Source: Monoplex corrugatus
Taxonomy: Eukaryota; Mollusca; Gastropoda; Littorinimorpha; Ranellidae
Length of the DNA: 64,000 nt
Direction: 5' to 3'
Assembly (NCBI GenBank): GCA_030674185.1
Contig: CM060306.1
Coordinates: forward strand, 1,373,788 to 1,437,787
Part shown: in pieces, positions 1 through 10,623 of the stretch
How the letters are laid out: each line of letters begins with the position of its first letter
Numbering within the stretch: position 1 is the first letter of the stretch
The notes under the pieces: model-generated
The model's input: only the letters and a program-made list of their open reading frames with translations
The model's database searches: none
What the model was told of the DNA's origin: nothing
Made by a program: the position numbers and the translations under genes

Positions 1-335
1 GCACAGCTGTTTTTGCTGTGCTATTAAGGCAAGTCTTAACTCCATTTTCATGGGATGTTTATGCCAGGTCTTTGCAGGGTTCCAAAACCAGTGAGCATGG
101 ACATTGGTAAAACAAATATGACTGCTGGATCTTGAGGGTAAAATATCGTGTTTATATACTCCACAGGATCTTTCACAAACAAGGTACTTTGTAATGAGCA
201 TGGACATAGTTTACAACATCTTGCAGAGCGTACTTAATGTTGTGGGTGTGTTCACACATTGTAATGTGCCCTGAAGCTAGAAAACACTCGTACAAAAAAC
301 ACTCCACACACAGCATTTCAACGAAAACAAACTTA

Positions 336-460
336 TATTAACTGAACTGTATTAACACAACAGCTAAACTCTTAACATATTAACTGAACTGTATTAACAC
401 AACAGCTAAACTCTAACATATTAACTGAACTGTATTAACACAACAGCTAAACTCTAACTT
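336..460. repeat. Three-copy 41-42 bp tandem repeat
   Basis: Three near-identical copies of a unit containing TAACTGAACTGTATTAACAC start near 339, 381 and 422. The flanks (1-335 and 461-580) show no gene or element that I can recognise. Confidence 0.85.
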
Positions 461-580
461 CCATCGGCAACCACCGAGCATGCGTGTACTGGCTGGAATG
501 ACACAACGAATGATATCGTTACACACATGAAAGAGGTTCAGGCACATCAGGAAGACCCGTGTTCAAATCACTCCACTTTT

Positions 581-921
581 GTGCCCATCTCACTGGTTTG
601 AAGCTGCTTGACATTTGATTTTCACTGGGTTTACAAAACGCTGATGTGGCCGAAACGGTAGGCCCACTGTATGGACAACAGCAGGGTGTCCAAACGAGAA
701 TTCAGTCTGCATAAATCTTTAGGCAGATTATTGTCATGAATCATTATTGTTGTGCCCATGTCACGGGTTTGAAGCTGCTTGACATTTGCTGTTCACTTGG
801 TTTTACGCTGATGTGGCAGAAACGATAGGCTGACTATATGGACGACAGCACGGTGTCCAAACAAGACTGAATCCGGTCTGCATCAACCTGTATGCAGATT
901 ATGGTTATGAATCATTATTGT
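581..921. repeat. 170-bp tandem duplication
   Basis: Two diverged copies of about 170 bp lie head to tail (581-750 and 751-921). Both begin with GTGCCCATSTCACKGGTTTG and end with ATGAATCATTATTGTT. Several substitutions and small indels separate them, so the duplication is not recent. No coding potential is apparent. Confidence 0.85.
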
Positions 922-1101
922 TTAGGGCTGATCTTCTAACTTAATGGGGCTCACTGCGCATTATACATGATCAGACTTTAAGTGGAGCAAGGAGAATTCA
1001 AGTTTTTACCATTAGGTGAGCTGACCACACTTCCCTATGTTGTTGCGTAGTCTGTATCTTTGGTGTTTCCTTGTTTCAGTTAACTACTGCACACAGTCAG
1101 G

Positions 1102-1536
1102 GCTTAACGGATCTTTAACGTGCGTGTTTGCTATCCTGCATGTGTATAGGACCTATACACGAAGAGGACTAACTCTGACTTCCGCACCCTATCCTCCAGC
1201 TGCAGAAATTTAACCCTTTGACTCCCTCACTTTATTCTCCAGTTTCCTGCAGGAAGCTGGTGGATAGGGTGAGGGAGTCAAAGGGTTAAGTTTTTGCTTT
1301 GCTAGCATGGTTGATAATGCAGGATGCTGGTGGACAGAGTGCCAAAGTCAAAGGGTTAAGGCACTGACAAGTCTGCACACATGCTGACCAGGGAAATTGG
1401 ACAAATGTCCACCCTTTACCTGCCGGGTGGAGATATCCAGGCTGGATCGAACCTAGGATCTTCCAGTTGGAAGCCCACCATTTGCCCACCTGAATGCCAC
1501 ATGGAAGCCCACCATTTGCCCACCTGAATGCCACAT
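1102..1536 (-). mobile_element. tRNA-derived SINE, split by a MITE
   Basis: Read on the minus strand this resembles a SINE family common in mollusc genomes. The tRNA-like head (about 1536-1430) carries a B-box GGTTCGATCC at 1453-1444. The body includes CAGCATGTGTGCAGACTTGT and, after an interruption, a segment ending CACGTTAAAGATCC at about 1105-1120. The two halves are separated by the TTAA-bounded MITE at 1169-1359. A 34-bp segment of the head is tandemly duplicated at 1468-1501 and 1502-1535. Family recognition is from memory of mollusc repeats; the B-box and order are visible directly. Confidence 0.65.
1169..1359. mobile_element. TTAA-bounded foldback MITE, copy 1
   Basis: The right edge reads GTCAAAGGGTTAA (TTAA at 1356-1359) and the left edge is a decayed CTAA at 1169-1172. 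Internally TTAACCCTTTGACTCCCTCA (1210-1230) and its reverse complement (1269-1288) form a large foldback. TTAA plus CCCTTTGAC termini resemble piggyBac-like MITEs. Related copies lie at 8285-8448 and 12927-13077. Confidence 0.6.
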
Positions 1537-1677
1537 CCCATTTAGGTCTCTTTCAGTAATTGCAGTTGCAGAAGAATGGACCGGGATGGTCCAGCATTTC
1601 AACTTGTAAGGTCCAAAATATGAAACTGTTTACATGGTGATACCTCAGCGATTTAAGGGCATATTCTTAAAAGGGAT

Positions 1678-1699
1678 GGGGGGGGGGGGGGGGGGGGGG
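1678..1699. repeat. 22-bp poly-G tract
   Basis: An uninterrupted run of about 22 G lies just before the 18-bp array. Shorter homopolymer G or C tracts occur near 9697, 21976, 26410, 42257 and 61879. Their lengths are unreliable in most sequencing chemistries. Confidence 0.8.
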
Positions 1700-1764
1700 C
1701 ATGTTGCTAAACAGATATTTATTCTGTCAGTTTCTGACCACAGATCAAGGTCAATAGATAATCA

Positions 1765-4080
1765 GTGTGTTTACCAGTGTCAGTGTGTTTACCAGTGTCA
1801 GTGTGTTTACCAGTGTCAGTGTGTTTACAGTGTCAGTGTCGTGTGTTTACCAGTGTCAGTGTGTTTACCAGTGTCAGTGTCAGTGTGTTTACCAGTGTCA
1901 GTGTGTTTACCAGTGTCAGTGTGTTTACCAGTGTCTGTCAGTGTGTTTACCAGTGTCAGTGTGTTTACCAGTGTATTTACCAGTGTGTTTACCAGTGTCA
2001 GTGTGTTTACCAGTGTCAGTGTCAGTGTGTTTACCAGTGTCAGTGTGTTTACCAGTGTCAGTGTGTTTACCAGTGTCAGTGTGTTTACCAGTGTCAGTGT
2101 GTTTACCAGTGTCAGTGTGTTTACCAGTGTCAGGTGTTTACCAGTGTCAGTGTGTTTACCAGTGTCAGTGTGTTTACCAGTGTCAGTATGTTTACCAGTG
2201 TCAGTGTGTTTACCAGTGTCAGCGTGTTTACCAGTGTCAGTGTGTTTACCTGTGTCAGTGTGTTTACCAGTGTCAGTTTATGTTTACCAGTGTCAGGTGT
2301 TGTTTACCAGTGTCAGCGTGTTTACCAGTGTGTTTACCAGTGTCAGTGTGTTTACCAGTGTCAGTTGTTTACCAGTGTCAGTGTGTTTACCAGTGTTGTT
2401 TACAGTGTCAGTGTGTTTACCAGTGTCAGTATGTTTACCAGTGTCAGTGTGTGTTTACCAGTGTCAGTTGTTGTTTTACCAGTGTCAGTGTGTTTACCAG
2501 TGTGTTTACCAGTGTCAGTGTTGTTTACCAGTGTCAGTGTGTTTACCAGTGTTCCAGTTCGTGTTTACCAGTGTCAGTGTGTTTACCAGTGTCAGTATGT
2601 TTACCAGTGTCAGTGTGTTTACCAGTGTCAGTGTGTTTACCAGTGTCAGTGTGTTTACCAGTGTCAGTTGTTTACCTGTGTCAGTGTGTTTACCAGTGTC
2701 AGTGTGTTTACCAGTGTCAGTGTGTTTTACCAGTGTCAGTGTGTTTACCAGTGTCAGTGTGTTTACCAGTGTCAGTGTGTTTACAGTGTCAGTGTCAGTA
2801 GTGTTTACCAGTGTCAGTATGTTTACCAGTGTCAGTCGTGTTTACCAGTGTCAGTGTGTTTACCAGTGTCAGTGTGTTTACCAGTGTCAGTGTGTTTACC
2901 AGTGTCAGTGTGTTTACCAGTGTCAGGTGTGTTTACCAGTGTCAGTGTGTTTACCAGTGTCAGTGTGTTTACCAGTGTCAGTGATGTTTACTCAGTGTCA
3001 GTGTGTTTACCAGTGTCAGTGTGTTTACCAGTGTCAGTGTGTTTACCAGTGTCAGTGTGTTTACCAGTGTCAGTGTGTTTACCAGTGTCAGGTGTTTACC
3101 AGTGTCAGTGTGTTTACCAGTGTCAGTGTGTTTACCAGTGTCAGTGTGTTTACCAGTGTCAGTGTGTTTACCAGTGTGTTTACATCAGTGTTCCAGTGTG
3201 TTTACCAGTGTCAGTGTGTGTTACCAGTGTGTTCCAGTGTCAGTGTGTTACGTGTGTGTTTACCAGTGTCAGTGTGTTTACCAGTGTGTTTTACAGTGTC
3301 AGTGTGTTTACCCGGCAGTGTGTTTACCAGTGTCAGTGTGTTTACCAGTGTCAGTGTGTTTACCAGTGTCAGTGTGTTTACCAGTGTCAGTTGTTTACCA
3401 GTGTCAGTGTGTTTACCAGTGTCAGTGTGTTTACCAGTGTCAGTGTGTTTACCAGTGTCAGTGTGTTTACCAGTGTCAGTGTGTTTACCAGTGTCAGTGT
3501 GTTTACCAGTGTCAGTGTGTTTACCAGTGTCAGTGTGTTTACCAGGCAGTGTGTTTACCAGTGTCAGTGTGTTTACCAGGCAGTGTGTTTACCAGTGTCA
3601 GTGTGTTTACCAGTGTCAGTTGTTTACCGTGTCAGTGTGTTTACCAGGCAGTGTGTTTACCAGTGTCAGTGTGTTTACCAGTGTCAGTGTGTTTACCAGT
3701 GTCAGTGTGTTTACCAGTGCAGTGTGTTTACCAGTGTCAGTGTGTTTACCCATGGTTTGTCAGTGTGTTTACCAGTGTCAGTGTGTTTACCAGTGTCAGT
3801 GTGTTACAGTAGTTGTTACCAGTCAGTGTGTTTACAGTGCTGTGTTTACCAGTGTCAGTGTGTTTACCAGTGCAGTGTGTTTACGTGTCAGTGTGTTTAC
3901 CAGTGTCAGTGTGGTTTACCAGTGTCAGTGTGTTTACAGTCAGTTGTACCAGTGTCGGTGTTACCGTGTCAGTGTGTTTACCCGTCAGTGTTGTTTAACA
4001 GTGTGTTTACCATGTCAGTGTGTTTACAGTGTCAGTGTGTTTACCAGTGTCAGTGTGTTTACAGGTCAGTGTGTTACAAG
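1765..4080. repeat. 18-bp minisatellite, about 125 copies
   Basis: The unit is GTGTTTACCAGTGTCAGT with frequent single-base losses and some truncated units. Because 18 is a multiple of three and no frame of the unit has a stop, open frames of more than 800 codons appear. They shift between frames at every indel and have no start context, so they are not genes. Irregularity rises towards 3700-4080. Confidence 0.97.
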
Positions 4081-4109
4081 CATATGTACATGATCAAGTG
4101 TAATGTACA

Positions 4110-4452
4110 GGACAATGTAAAGCATACAAACAATGTAAAGCATACAAACAATGTAAAGCATACAAACAATTGTTACAATGTGTACAACATGTATACATCA
4201 TGTAGATACAACAATGTAAGCATAAAACAATGTAAAGCATACAAACAATGTAAAGCATACAAACAGTGCATAGTACTGTAAGATACAACAATGTAAAGCA
4301 TACAAACAATGTAAGCATACAAACAATGTAAAGCATACAAACAATGTTAAGTACAAAATGTAAACATACAAACAATGTAAAAGCATATACAAACAATGTA
4401 AAGCATACAAACAAATGTAAAGCATACTAAACAATGTAAAGCATACAAACAA
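4110..4452. repeat. Second 18-bp minisatellite
   Basis: The unit is CAATGTAAAGCATACAAA, about 18 copies with indels. It follows the preceding array almost directly but is unrelated in sequence, although the period is the same. Confidence 0.93.
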
Positions 4453-4454
4453 TA

Positions 4455-5590
4455 GTATTTTAGTATTTTTGCTTCATATCATCATGTAAACCAGTTGTAA
4501 TAAAGGTGGAGTCATATGTTTTAACAAAATTTGAAAGCTCAACCCAACATTGTATGATTTGACCATTTTTTCCTTGCCTCCCCCCACCCTCCCCTTCAAG
4601 TTTTGCAAGCATTTATATTTATGTTTTTATCAGCCATGTAAAGCATTATGCAAATTGATCACAGATCTTGATATATATTTGCTAGGCAATTTATTCTTTA
4701 AAATTTGTATTCACTTTTTTAAAATTTGTCATCGCTCAATCTATGTATTTTGTTGATTTTTAATTCGCCGATGCACAGAGAGGCTTCAGTGTTTCTCTGT
4801 ATATGAATAGTCTTCTGTGTTGTGTGAATTTTGTTTCTTCTTTCTTTTTCCATCAACCTGGTAAGAAGGACGCATCTATTGATGATTTTTGGCCATTTTT
4901 GTTGGTTCCTGCCAGCTGCCATGGAGCTTTCTGGGACAGACTTCCTCCAGTTTGGTTGTGGGGTGATAACCCACAACAAGCCTTTTACAGATGATCTTCA
5001 TGTATAAATGTTAGCTGGAAATCAGTCTGTCTCATCTGGACAGACAACACAGTTCTGGACCAAACAGCTATAGATGGTCTCTACCAGAATAGATAAGGCA
5101 TGGCTACTGGCAGACACATTTAGAGCATGCCATGCGTGTCCTATGGTGGAACCGTTAGGTGAATAAGTACCTAAATCTCCTTGCCCCCTTTGCTTGCAAG
5201 GTAGTCTTTTGGCCATGAGCTGAGGGTGGGGTAGTCCTACAGAAAACCTAGAGCTGAAGTCAGTGACAGTGAACCTGCAGGCACCTTCTAACAAATCATG
5301 GTACCATGCAGTGTAACGTGAGTGATCTGTGTAAGGTTCCTGGCATTTTGTTGTATTTTACTTCATTCTTTTTTTTTCTTCATTGTTAACATAATATGAT
5401 TCTGTGTCATGTACCATTTTGTACAATATAAGGGGAAAAAATTACCCCTAGCCTACCCCTCCCACCCCACTGAAAAAACAAACAAAACAAAAAGAAAAAT
5501 CATCCTAAACAAAACAACCCCATCCAATTTATTCTGAATAAATACATGGTAGCTTCTGATAGTTTATATGAAGTTTATATGACTAAAAAA
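4455..5590. other. Unique sequence without a recognisable gene
   Basis: AT-rich, non-repetitive DNA. Open frames on either strand are below 100 codons, have no recognisable domain, and are not bounded by convincing splice sites. I see nothing specific here. Confidence 0.6.
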
Positions 5591-5592
5591 AA

Positions 5593-5658
<66 letters not shown>
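5591..5658. repeat. (AG)n microsatellite
   Basis: Nearly pure AG dinucleotide run following an A-rich stretch. Confidence 0.95.
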
Positions 5659-5659
<1 letters not shown>

Positions 5660-5849
5660 TTATCCTGAATGAATCTATCTGTGTTAAAGTAACATGAAGT
5701 TATGCTCTTTTGAAGCAGTTCAGGATAAAGTTGTCTTAGTCAAGCTCCACATTTCATGCGCTTGTTTTGTTGGTTTTTAACATTTGCATGATACATTTTC
5801 GTACTGAGATATATTTTCTTAGTTGTTTGTGGTATAACTTACATTGCTT

Positions 5850-6385
5850 CCCCCTGTTGGGATGTCGATGCCGGGGACTCTTTCAGTATAAATAGTATCC
5901 CTGCCTTCGGGAAATTCTGTGCTAGAAATTTCCTCTTTTCTGTCACTCTCTTTGTTTCTGCCTTGTTCCTTTACTTTCTGTCATTTCTTCCTGTTATTTT
6001 CTGCCTTGCTGGTCCATTCATCTGTATGTTTTTGATAAAGTTTAAGTGACTTCTCTTAGGCTTGACAATTGGATACATGCATTAAGTGCATAAATGGCTC
6101 TAGGGAAATGAGATATTCGGAAGCAATTTTAGGTAATTTAGGCGTTTTGTATGTGTTTTAGTGTCATTAGTTATGTTCAGTTTGTATTCAGGTATGTTTT
6201 TTAACCCCCCTGTGTGATGAATTGGACAGAGTGGTCAACACCAGGGGCATCTCCTTAGATTACGTGCACGAACGCATTGGTATGTGTACTTAATTTTTTT
6301 CCCTTTTTTATCTGTTGAAGTATTGTATGTTTTGAAATGTTCATAGTTGTATGCAGTCATCTGGGCTTTAATAAAGTTTAAACAA
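5850..6385 (+). mobile_element. LTR-like dispersed repeat, fullest copy
   Basis: The first half (about 5850-6076) is repeated inverted at 9437-9660, and the second half (about 6083-6385) is repeated directly at 17498-17830, so this copy joins the two. It contains a TATA-like CTTTCAGTATAAATAGT near 5880-5896 and an AATAAA near its end (6370), the order expected of a solo LTR with promoter and polyadenylation signal. No coding region is attached, and no target duplication was found. A non-autonomous element with an internal promoter is the alternative. Confidence 0.5.
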
Positions 6386-6777
6386 AAATGACAATAACTA
6401 CATGCTACATATATGGCAAAGTTTTGTTGAATTTATTTTCAAAAATATACATATGTATTGTAAAGATTTGCTGTTGTTGTTTTTTCTATTTTGTTATGAT
6501 GTTTTTTACTATACATACATATGGCAAAGCTTTGCTGAATTGTTTTTTTTTTTTACACAAGTATTGTGTAATTTTATTTACAAATGTGGCAGACTGTTAT
6601 TGGCTTGACCTGAACTTGTTTTTTCTTTTGGATTGTGTGAAAACACCATGTTGACAAACATTAGCAGTAAGACGGGCAGCAAGTTGTGTTAGTTTTGCCA
6701 TCTTGTTGCTTTTCATTTCATCTTGTAATTACTGTTAATAACTTTTCTACGTCCGTCAGGTTTCAACTGACCTCTGT

Positions 6778-6898
6778 GTGTGTGTGCGTGCGCGTGCATG
6801 CGTTATGTTGTGTTTTGTATGTGTGTGTGTGTGTACGCGTGCATGCGTTATGTTGTGTTTTGTATGTGTGTGTGTGTGCGTGTACGCATGTGTGCGGG
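6778..6898. repeat. TG-rich microsatellite with internal duplication
   Basis: A (TG)n tract interrupted by CGTGCATGCGTTATGTTGTG, which occurs twice at a spacing of about 55 bp. Confidence 0.85.
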
Positions 6899-7276
6899 TT
6901 GAGTGTGCTGTGGGATCGATGGAAAATCTAAGATTACATGTTTGAACCACTTGGGATGTTGCTTACATTTTGTGGCCAACACTGCAGGTGTTTGTATCTG
7001 TTGGGCCTGATTGACATAGAACATATCAAGAAAGAAGTTTAGAGTTCAGCCCTGTCACCCAGACTTATTTCAAAACAGAACTCCACAGCAGTATTCTTAC
7101 AAACCATCATGATATGAAAGTGTGTTACAAACTGTGCAGCCTGTTATTGTGGCTTTGGTACAGTTGTAGAGTTAAAATGTGTGTGCGTGTGTGGAAAGAC
7201 CTGATATATTATGTGAAAAAAACTCATTAACATTCAGAAAAGGCCTCAGAAATATACATGTTTAGGAAAGATCGTT

Positions 7277-7343
7277 TGAATATAATATGCTCTCTATAAT
7301 TTTCCATTGCTTTTATTCTTTCTCCCCATTTATAGCCGTGTGC

Positions 7344-7404
<61 letters not shown>

Positions 7405-7537
7405 CGTGCGTGCGTGTGTGTGCGTGCGTGCGTGTGTGTGTGCGTGCGTGCGTGTGTGTGTGTCTGTTTCAGCGCTTAGATTTGATTTTATCAAGATTTT
7501 GCGCTATATAAATATTGTAATTATTATTGTTATTATG
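7277..7537 (+). mobile_element. 3' end of a LINE (UTR-only copy)
   Basis: This matches, in opposite orientation, the 3' UTR of the LINE remnant at 13409-14016. Shared landmarks are ATGCTCTCTATAATTTTCCA, a CCCATTTATAGCC block, an internal TG/CG microsatellite (7336-7462), AGCGCTTAGATTTGATTTTA and GCGCTATATAAATATT followed by an ATT-rich tail (7517-7537). It is a severely 5'-truncated insertion with no coding sequence left. Confidence 0.75.
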
Positions 7538-8096
7538 AATGTGTATGAAAAAGCCCACTTGAATGCGTGTGTTAAAAAAAACGTGAGTTGGAAAAAAAAA
7601 AGTGTATTGAAGAGGTCTGGGTAACGTGTTTGGAAAAAAAAAAACGCCTTATAGATATGCTTGGAAAATACTTTGTAAATGTGTATGTGCAGGAAACACC
7701 TGTGTTTGTATTTTGTACTTTCACGCTGTAAGAGAAAATGCAGTTTTCCGCTAGAAATCCATTCCATGTATAATTCTGAGTTACATCAACTTATGTCTTG
7801 TGTTCAGATAAACTGTACCATCGCTGAATAATTTTTACTTTGTGGCTGAAATATAATCTGCTTTAATCAGTATGATCTTGTGTATGTGTACATGGTGAAC
7901 GCACAATTCACACAGTTCTTCAAAACCACAAAGACATACACCCGTGATGTGTTCAATCAAAGTACAAGGCAACACACACAGCAGCATTTTTGTGTAGTTT
8001 TTTTTAAACTAAAAATGATACAGAAACATCATGACATATATACAAATGAACAGTATGATGACAATTCACAGTTAGACTTTGCCACTTTCTGAACTG

Positions 8097-8097
<1 letters not shown>

Positions 8098-8176
<79 letters not shown>

Positions 8177-8187
8177 GAGAGAGAGAC

Positions 8188-8218
<31 letters not shown>
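8098..8218. repeat. (AG)n microsatellite with GACA interruptions
   Basis: AG repeats broken periodically by AGACAG. Confidence 0.95.
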
Positions 8219-8284
8219 TGGTAAAGAACACAAGAGGAAATACAAACAAGAATCTAGTTGGTAACCCAAACAGCTAAATAAAAG

Positions 8285-8448
8285 TTAACCCTTTGACCCC
8301 TGCACCCTGTCCACCAACAGCAAAAACTTAACCCTTTGATTCCCTCACCCTATAAGGGTGCAGAAATCAAAGGGTTAAGTTTTTGCTTAAATAACATCGT
8401 TGACAATGCAGGATGCTAGTGAACAAGGTGTGGGAGTCAAAGGGTGAA
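8285..8448. mobile_element. TTAA-bounded foldback MITE, copy 2
   Basis: It starts TTAACCCTTTGACCCCTGCA (TTAA at 8285-8288) and ends GGGAGTCAAAGGGTGAA, a decayed complement of the start. An internal foldback pairs AACCCTTTGATTCCCTCACC with the segment near 8358-8380. There is no coding capacity. Confidence 0.65.
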
Positions 8449-8670
8449 ACAAACTCCTTGCTGGTGCAAAAGTCTTGTTGACGTTCAATCGGAAGATCTG
8501 ACTGGGTACGGCCCGCTTGGTGGGGAAAGGGTGGAAGTTGTAAGATGTCCCAGGTCAACATTGGTGCAGACCAGTCAGTGTCCATATCCCCTTCATGTGT
8601 ACACACATACATGTACACAACATCAAACATGTACGTTAGACACTCTGAAAGACATGCCTATTTCGGGTGC

Positions 8671-9060
8671 CTTATCATCATCATCAGGTGCCCTGCCCCA
8701 TGGCATTGGCGATTATGGACTTCCATCTGTCTCTATCTCTTGTTGCCTCAAGCATCTCCTCCACCCTCTTTGTCCCCAGCCACACTGCAAGTCCGTCTAG
8801 TATCTTCTCCTTGGGTCTACCCGGTGCTCTCTTTCCCTCAAGCTTTCCCGTTGTGATCAGGTGCTCCAATTCCCGTTTCCTCATAAAATGGCCTATAAAT
8901 ATTGCCTGTCTTTTCCTAATCTTCCTTATGAATGATCTACTTGTGTCTGCCTCCATCAAGACTGTCTCGTTTGTTTTCTTTGCTGTCCATGGAACTCTCA
9001 ACATTCTTCTTAGAAACCACATCTCAGCTGCCTCAATCTTGTTCTGGCTTTGTTTGGTCT
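8671..9060 (-). pseudogene. LINE family 2 reverse transcriptase C-terminus, 5'-truncated
   Basis: About 112 codons (9022-8684) of the C-terminal tail of an RTE-like LINE ORF2. It reads MWFLRRMLRVPWTAKKTNE near the start and GKLEGKRAPGRP in the middle, ending in NAMGQGT before the stop. The same tail ends the copies at 52945-53730 and 54520-54806. The stop is followed by a short ATG-type repeat (TGATGATGATGATAA), a common RTE-like 3' tail. Upstream the similarity runs out near 9060 inside a duplicated CAAACAAAGCCAG motif. The palm and endonuclease are absent, so this copy is dead. Confidence 0.85.
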
Positions 9061-9436
9061 GGCTTTGTTTGTTGTCTTATGGGAACACAAAACCACCCAG
9101 TGTATGCATGTCTGTTGAAGATGTAGTATGCAGACTTTGCATCAACATACTATTTACAGAGAGTGAGCAAAAAAGAACTGCATCATGCATCGGAGAAAAA
9201 ATGCTTAAAGAAAAACAAAAATCCCAACCTTCCTCTAAAAACAGAGACCCCTGCATCTGCTTCTTAGGGATAAAAAAACAAAAACAAACACACACACGCA
9301 AAAAAACAAACACCAGAGGGTTTTAAAAAAAAAAGTCAACATAATGATGGACAATAAACATGCAAAACTTGTCTATATGACCTAAAACTGTTTCAGCACA
9401 TCACATTTCTTACAGCCAGAACTGCAGTGACTACAG
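9061..9436. other. Unassigned AT-rich sequence
   Basis: No open frame of interest and no recognisable repeat apart from A-rich runs. It may include the unrecognised 5' flank of the LINE insertion. Confidence 0.4.
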
Positions 9437-9660
9437 GTACCCAATTATTAATCCTAAGAGAAAGTATGTAAGACTATAGAACACACACAGATGAATGGGC
9501 CAGCAACACAGAAAATCGTAGGAATAAATGACAGAAAGCAAAGTAGCAAGGGAGAAACAAAGAGAGTGACAGAAAAGAGGAAACTTCTAACCCAGAATTT
9601 CCAGAAGGTGGGGACACTATTTATACTGAAAGAGCTCCCCCACATCCCCACAAGGGAAGT
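9437..9660 (-). mobile_element. LTR-like dispersed repeat, 5' half
   Basis: On the minus strand it aligns with 5850-6076, including CTTTCAGTATAAATAGT, TTCCTCTTTTCTGTCACTCT and GCTGGYCCATTCATCTGT. It ends near TCTCTTAGG...TTGGRTAC, where copy 1 continues into its second half. A poly-A/poly-G run (9676-9706) abuts its upstream side. Confidence 0.75.
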
Positions 9661-9709
9661 GATAGGATATTTGGGGTAAAAAAAAAAAAAAAAAAGGGGG
9701 GGGGGGGAG

Positions 9710-10290
9710 CCAAACTAGTCTAACAAATATACTGAACTTCAGACAAACCAGTCTTGCTCTTACCTATACCATTCCTTTCAAACATAACTGTGGTGAATCC
9801 ATATACAGAGACCAAAAAACAAAAATGGGTGAACAGGCAGACATGTCTATGAGGCACAGAATTTACACATTCATGTTGTAAGACAAAATGAGTGAAACAT
9901 TTATGTCATGAAAGACGGAACATTCACACACATAAAAGTACGGAGAGAGAAATCCAGGATAAATAAATTGCATTTCACTGCAATAAATTTATATGATATA
10001 CAGGTGTTTTCCCCCCTTTTTGAGTTTTATTTGCAGTACTTACTGGCAGAATGTGATGAATCCCTCTGACATAACTTCTAAACACTAATACAACCTCAAG
10101 ATTATGACTCAAAGAAGACAACCTTTTCACAGTTTTCAAACCAGGTAACAGAGATTGATAACATACTACTCAGAAACAAAAACAGGCATACTTCTTAGAA
10201 ATGCAAACAGACAGTAAGATGCACTTTTTGGAAACACAGACAGACATAAACAAAGACACAATGACTTGTATGATTTCACTGATGATTACA
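9710..10290. other. Unique sequence, no gene seen
   Basis: AT-rich, non-repetitive DNA with only short open frames. I recognise nothing in it. Confidence 0.5.
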
Positions 10291-10352
10291 GTCTTGTTTA
10301 CCTGACAATAATAATGTATATCAAATACGTCTTAGAGCTGTTTACCTGACAA
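10291..10352. repeat. Isolated piece of the 44-bp satellite
   Basis: About 1.4 units of the array at 11609-12180. The piece stops at CCTGACAA, exactly where the LINE-containing block 10353-11610 begins, and the array resumes on the other side with CAATAATAATG. The array therefore appears to be interrupted by an insertion. Confidence 0.8.
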
Positions 10353-10439
10353 GGTAGAAAGAAACTCTAGGGAGAGCTAGACAACAGAAGGTCTTCAGAG
10401 AAGTAACCCCCTTTAGACAAGTGTTTCGGCCCTGAATTC

Positions 10440-10605
10440 CTTACACTCTCGGGGGGCCGGGCCACATCCAGGTCATGACTCCTGGATGCCCTTCTGCTGT
10501 TGTGTCTTTTTTTTTTTTTTTTTTTTTCACGCCGGGGATCGAACCTGGGCGATTCTGCGCTTCAGAACTGCGGTACGCGGTTTTACCAATGTGCTAACGG
10601 GGCAC
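10440..10605 (-). mobile_element. tRNA-like module with poly-A and conserved tail, copy 1
   Basis: Minus strand 10605-10528 looks like a tRNA: an A-box-like TTAGCACATTGG, then a B-box GGTTCGATCC. It is followed by about 21 A (10527-10507) and a tail containing CCAGGAGTCATGACCTGGAT. The same order (tRNA-like head, A run, same tail) lies at 16629-16777. It begins 18 nt after the stop of the LINE at 10624. It is either a SINE abutting the LINE or part of the LINE 3' UTR. The acceptor stem is poorly paired, so it is unlikely to be a functional tRNA gene. Confidence 0.65.
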
Positions 10606-10623
10606 ACATCATCTGTAGGGAAT

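Noticed and set aside
1634..4281. Open frames of over 800 codons with VYQCQC or CLPVSV repeats
   Set aside because: By-products of an 18-bp repeat whose frames lack stops; the frame changes at every indel and there is no gene structure.
5022..5294. Minus-strand 90-codon frame
   Set aside because: No recognised motif; could be a chance frame in unique DNA.
8367..8630. Minus-strand frame with TWDILQLPPFPHQAGR and QSDLPIERQQDF, a possible exon
   Set aside because: Looks protein-like, but I could not assign a family or splice sites, and it runs into the MITE; possibly another dispersed repeat.
10528..10605. Functional tRNA gene on the minus strand
   Set aside because: B-box present but the acceptor stem pairs poorly, and it is followed by poly-A and a repeat tail, so it is SINE- or LINE-associated.
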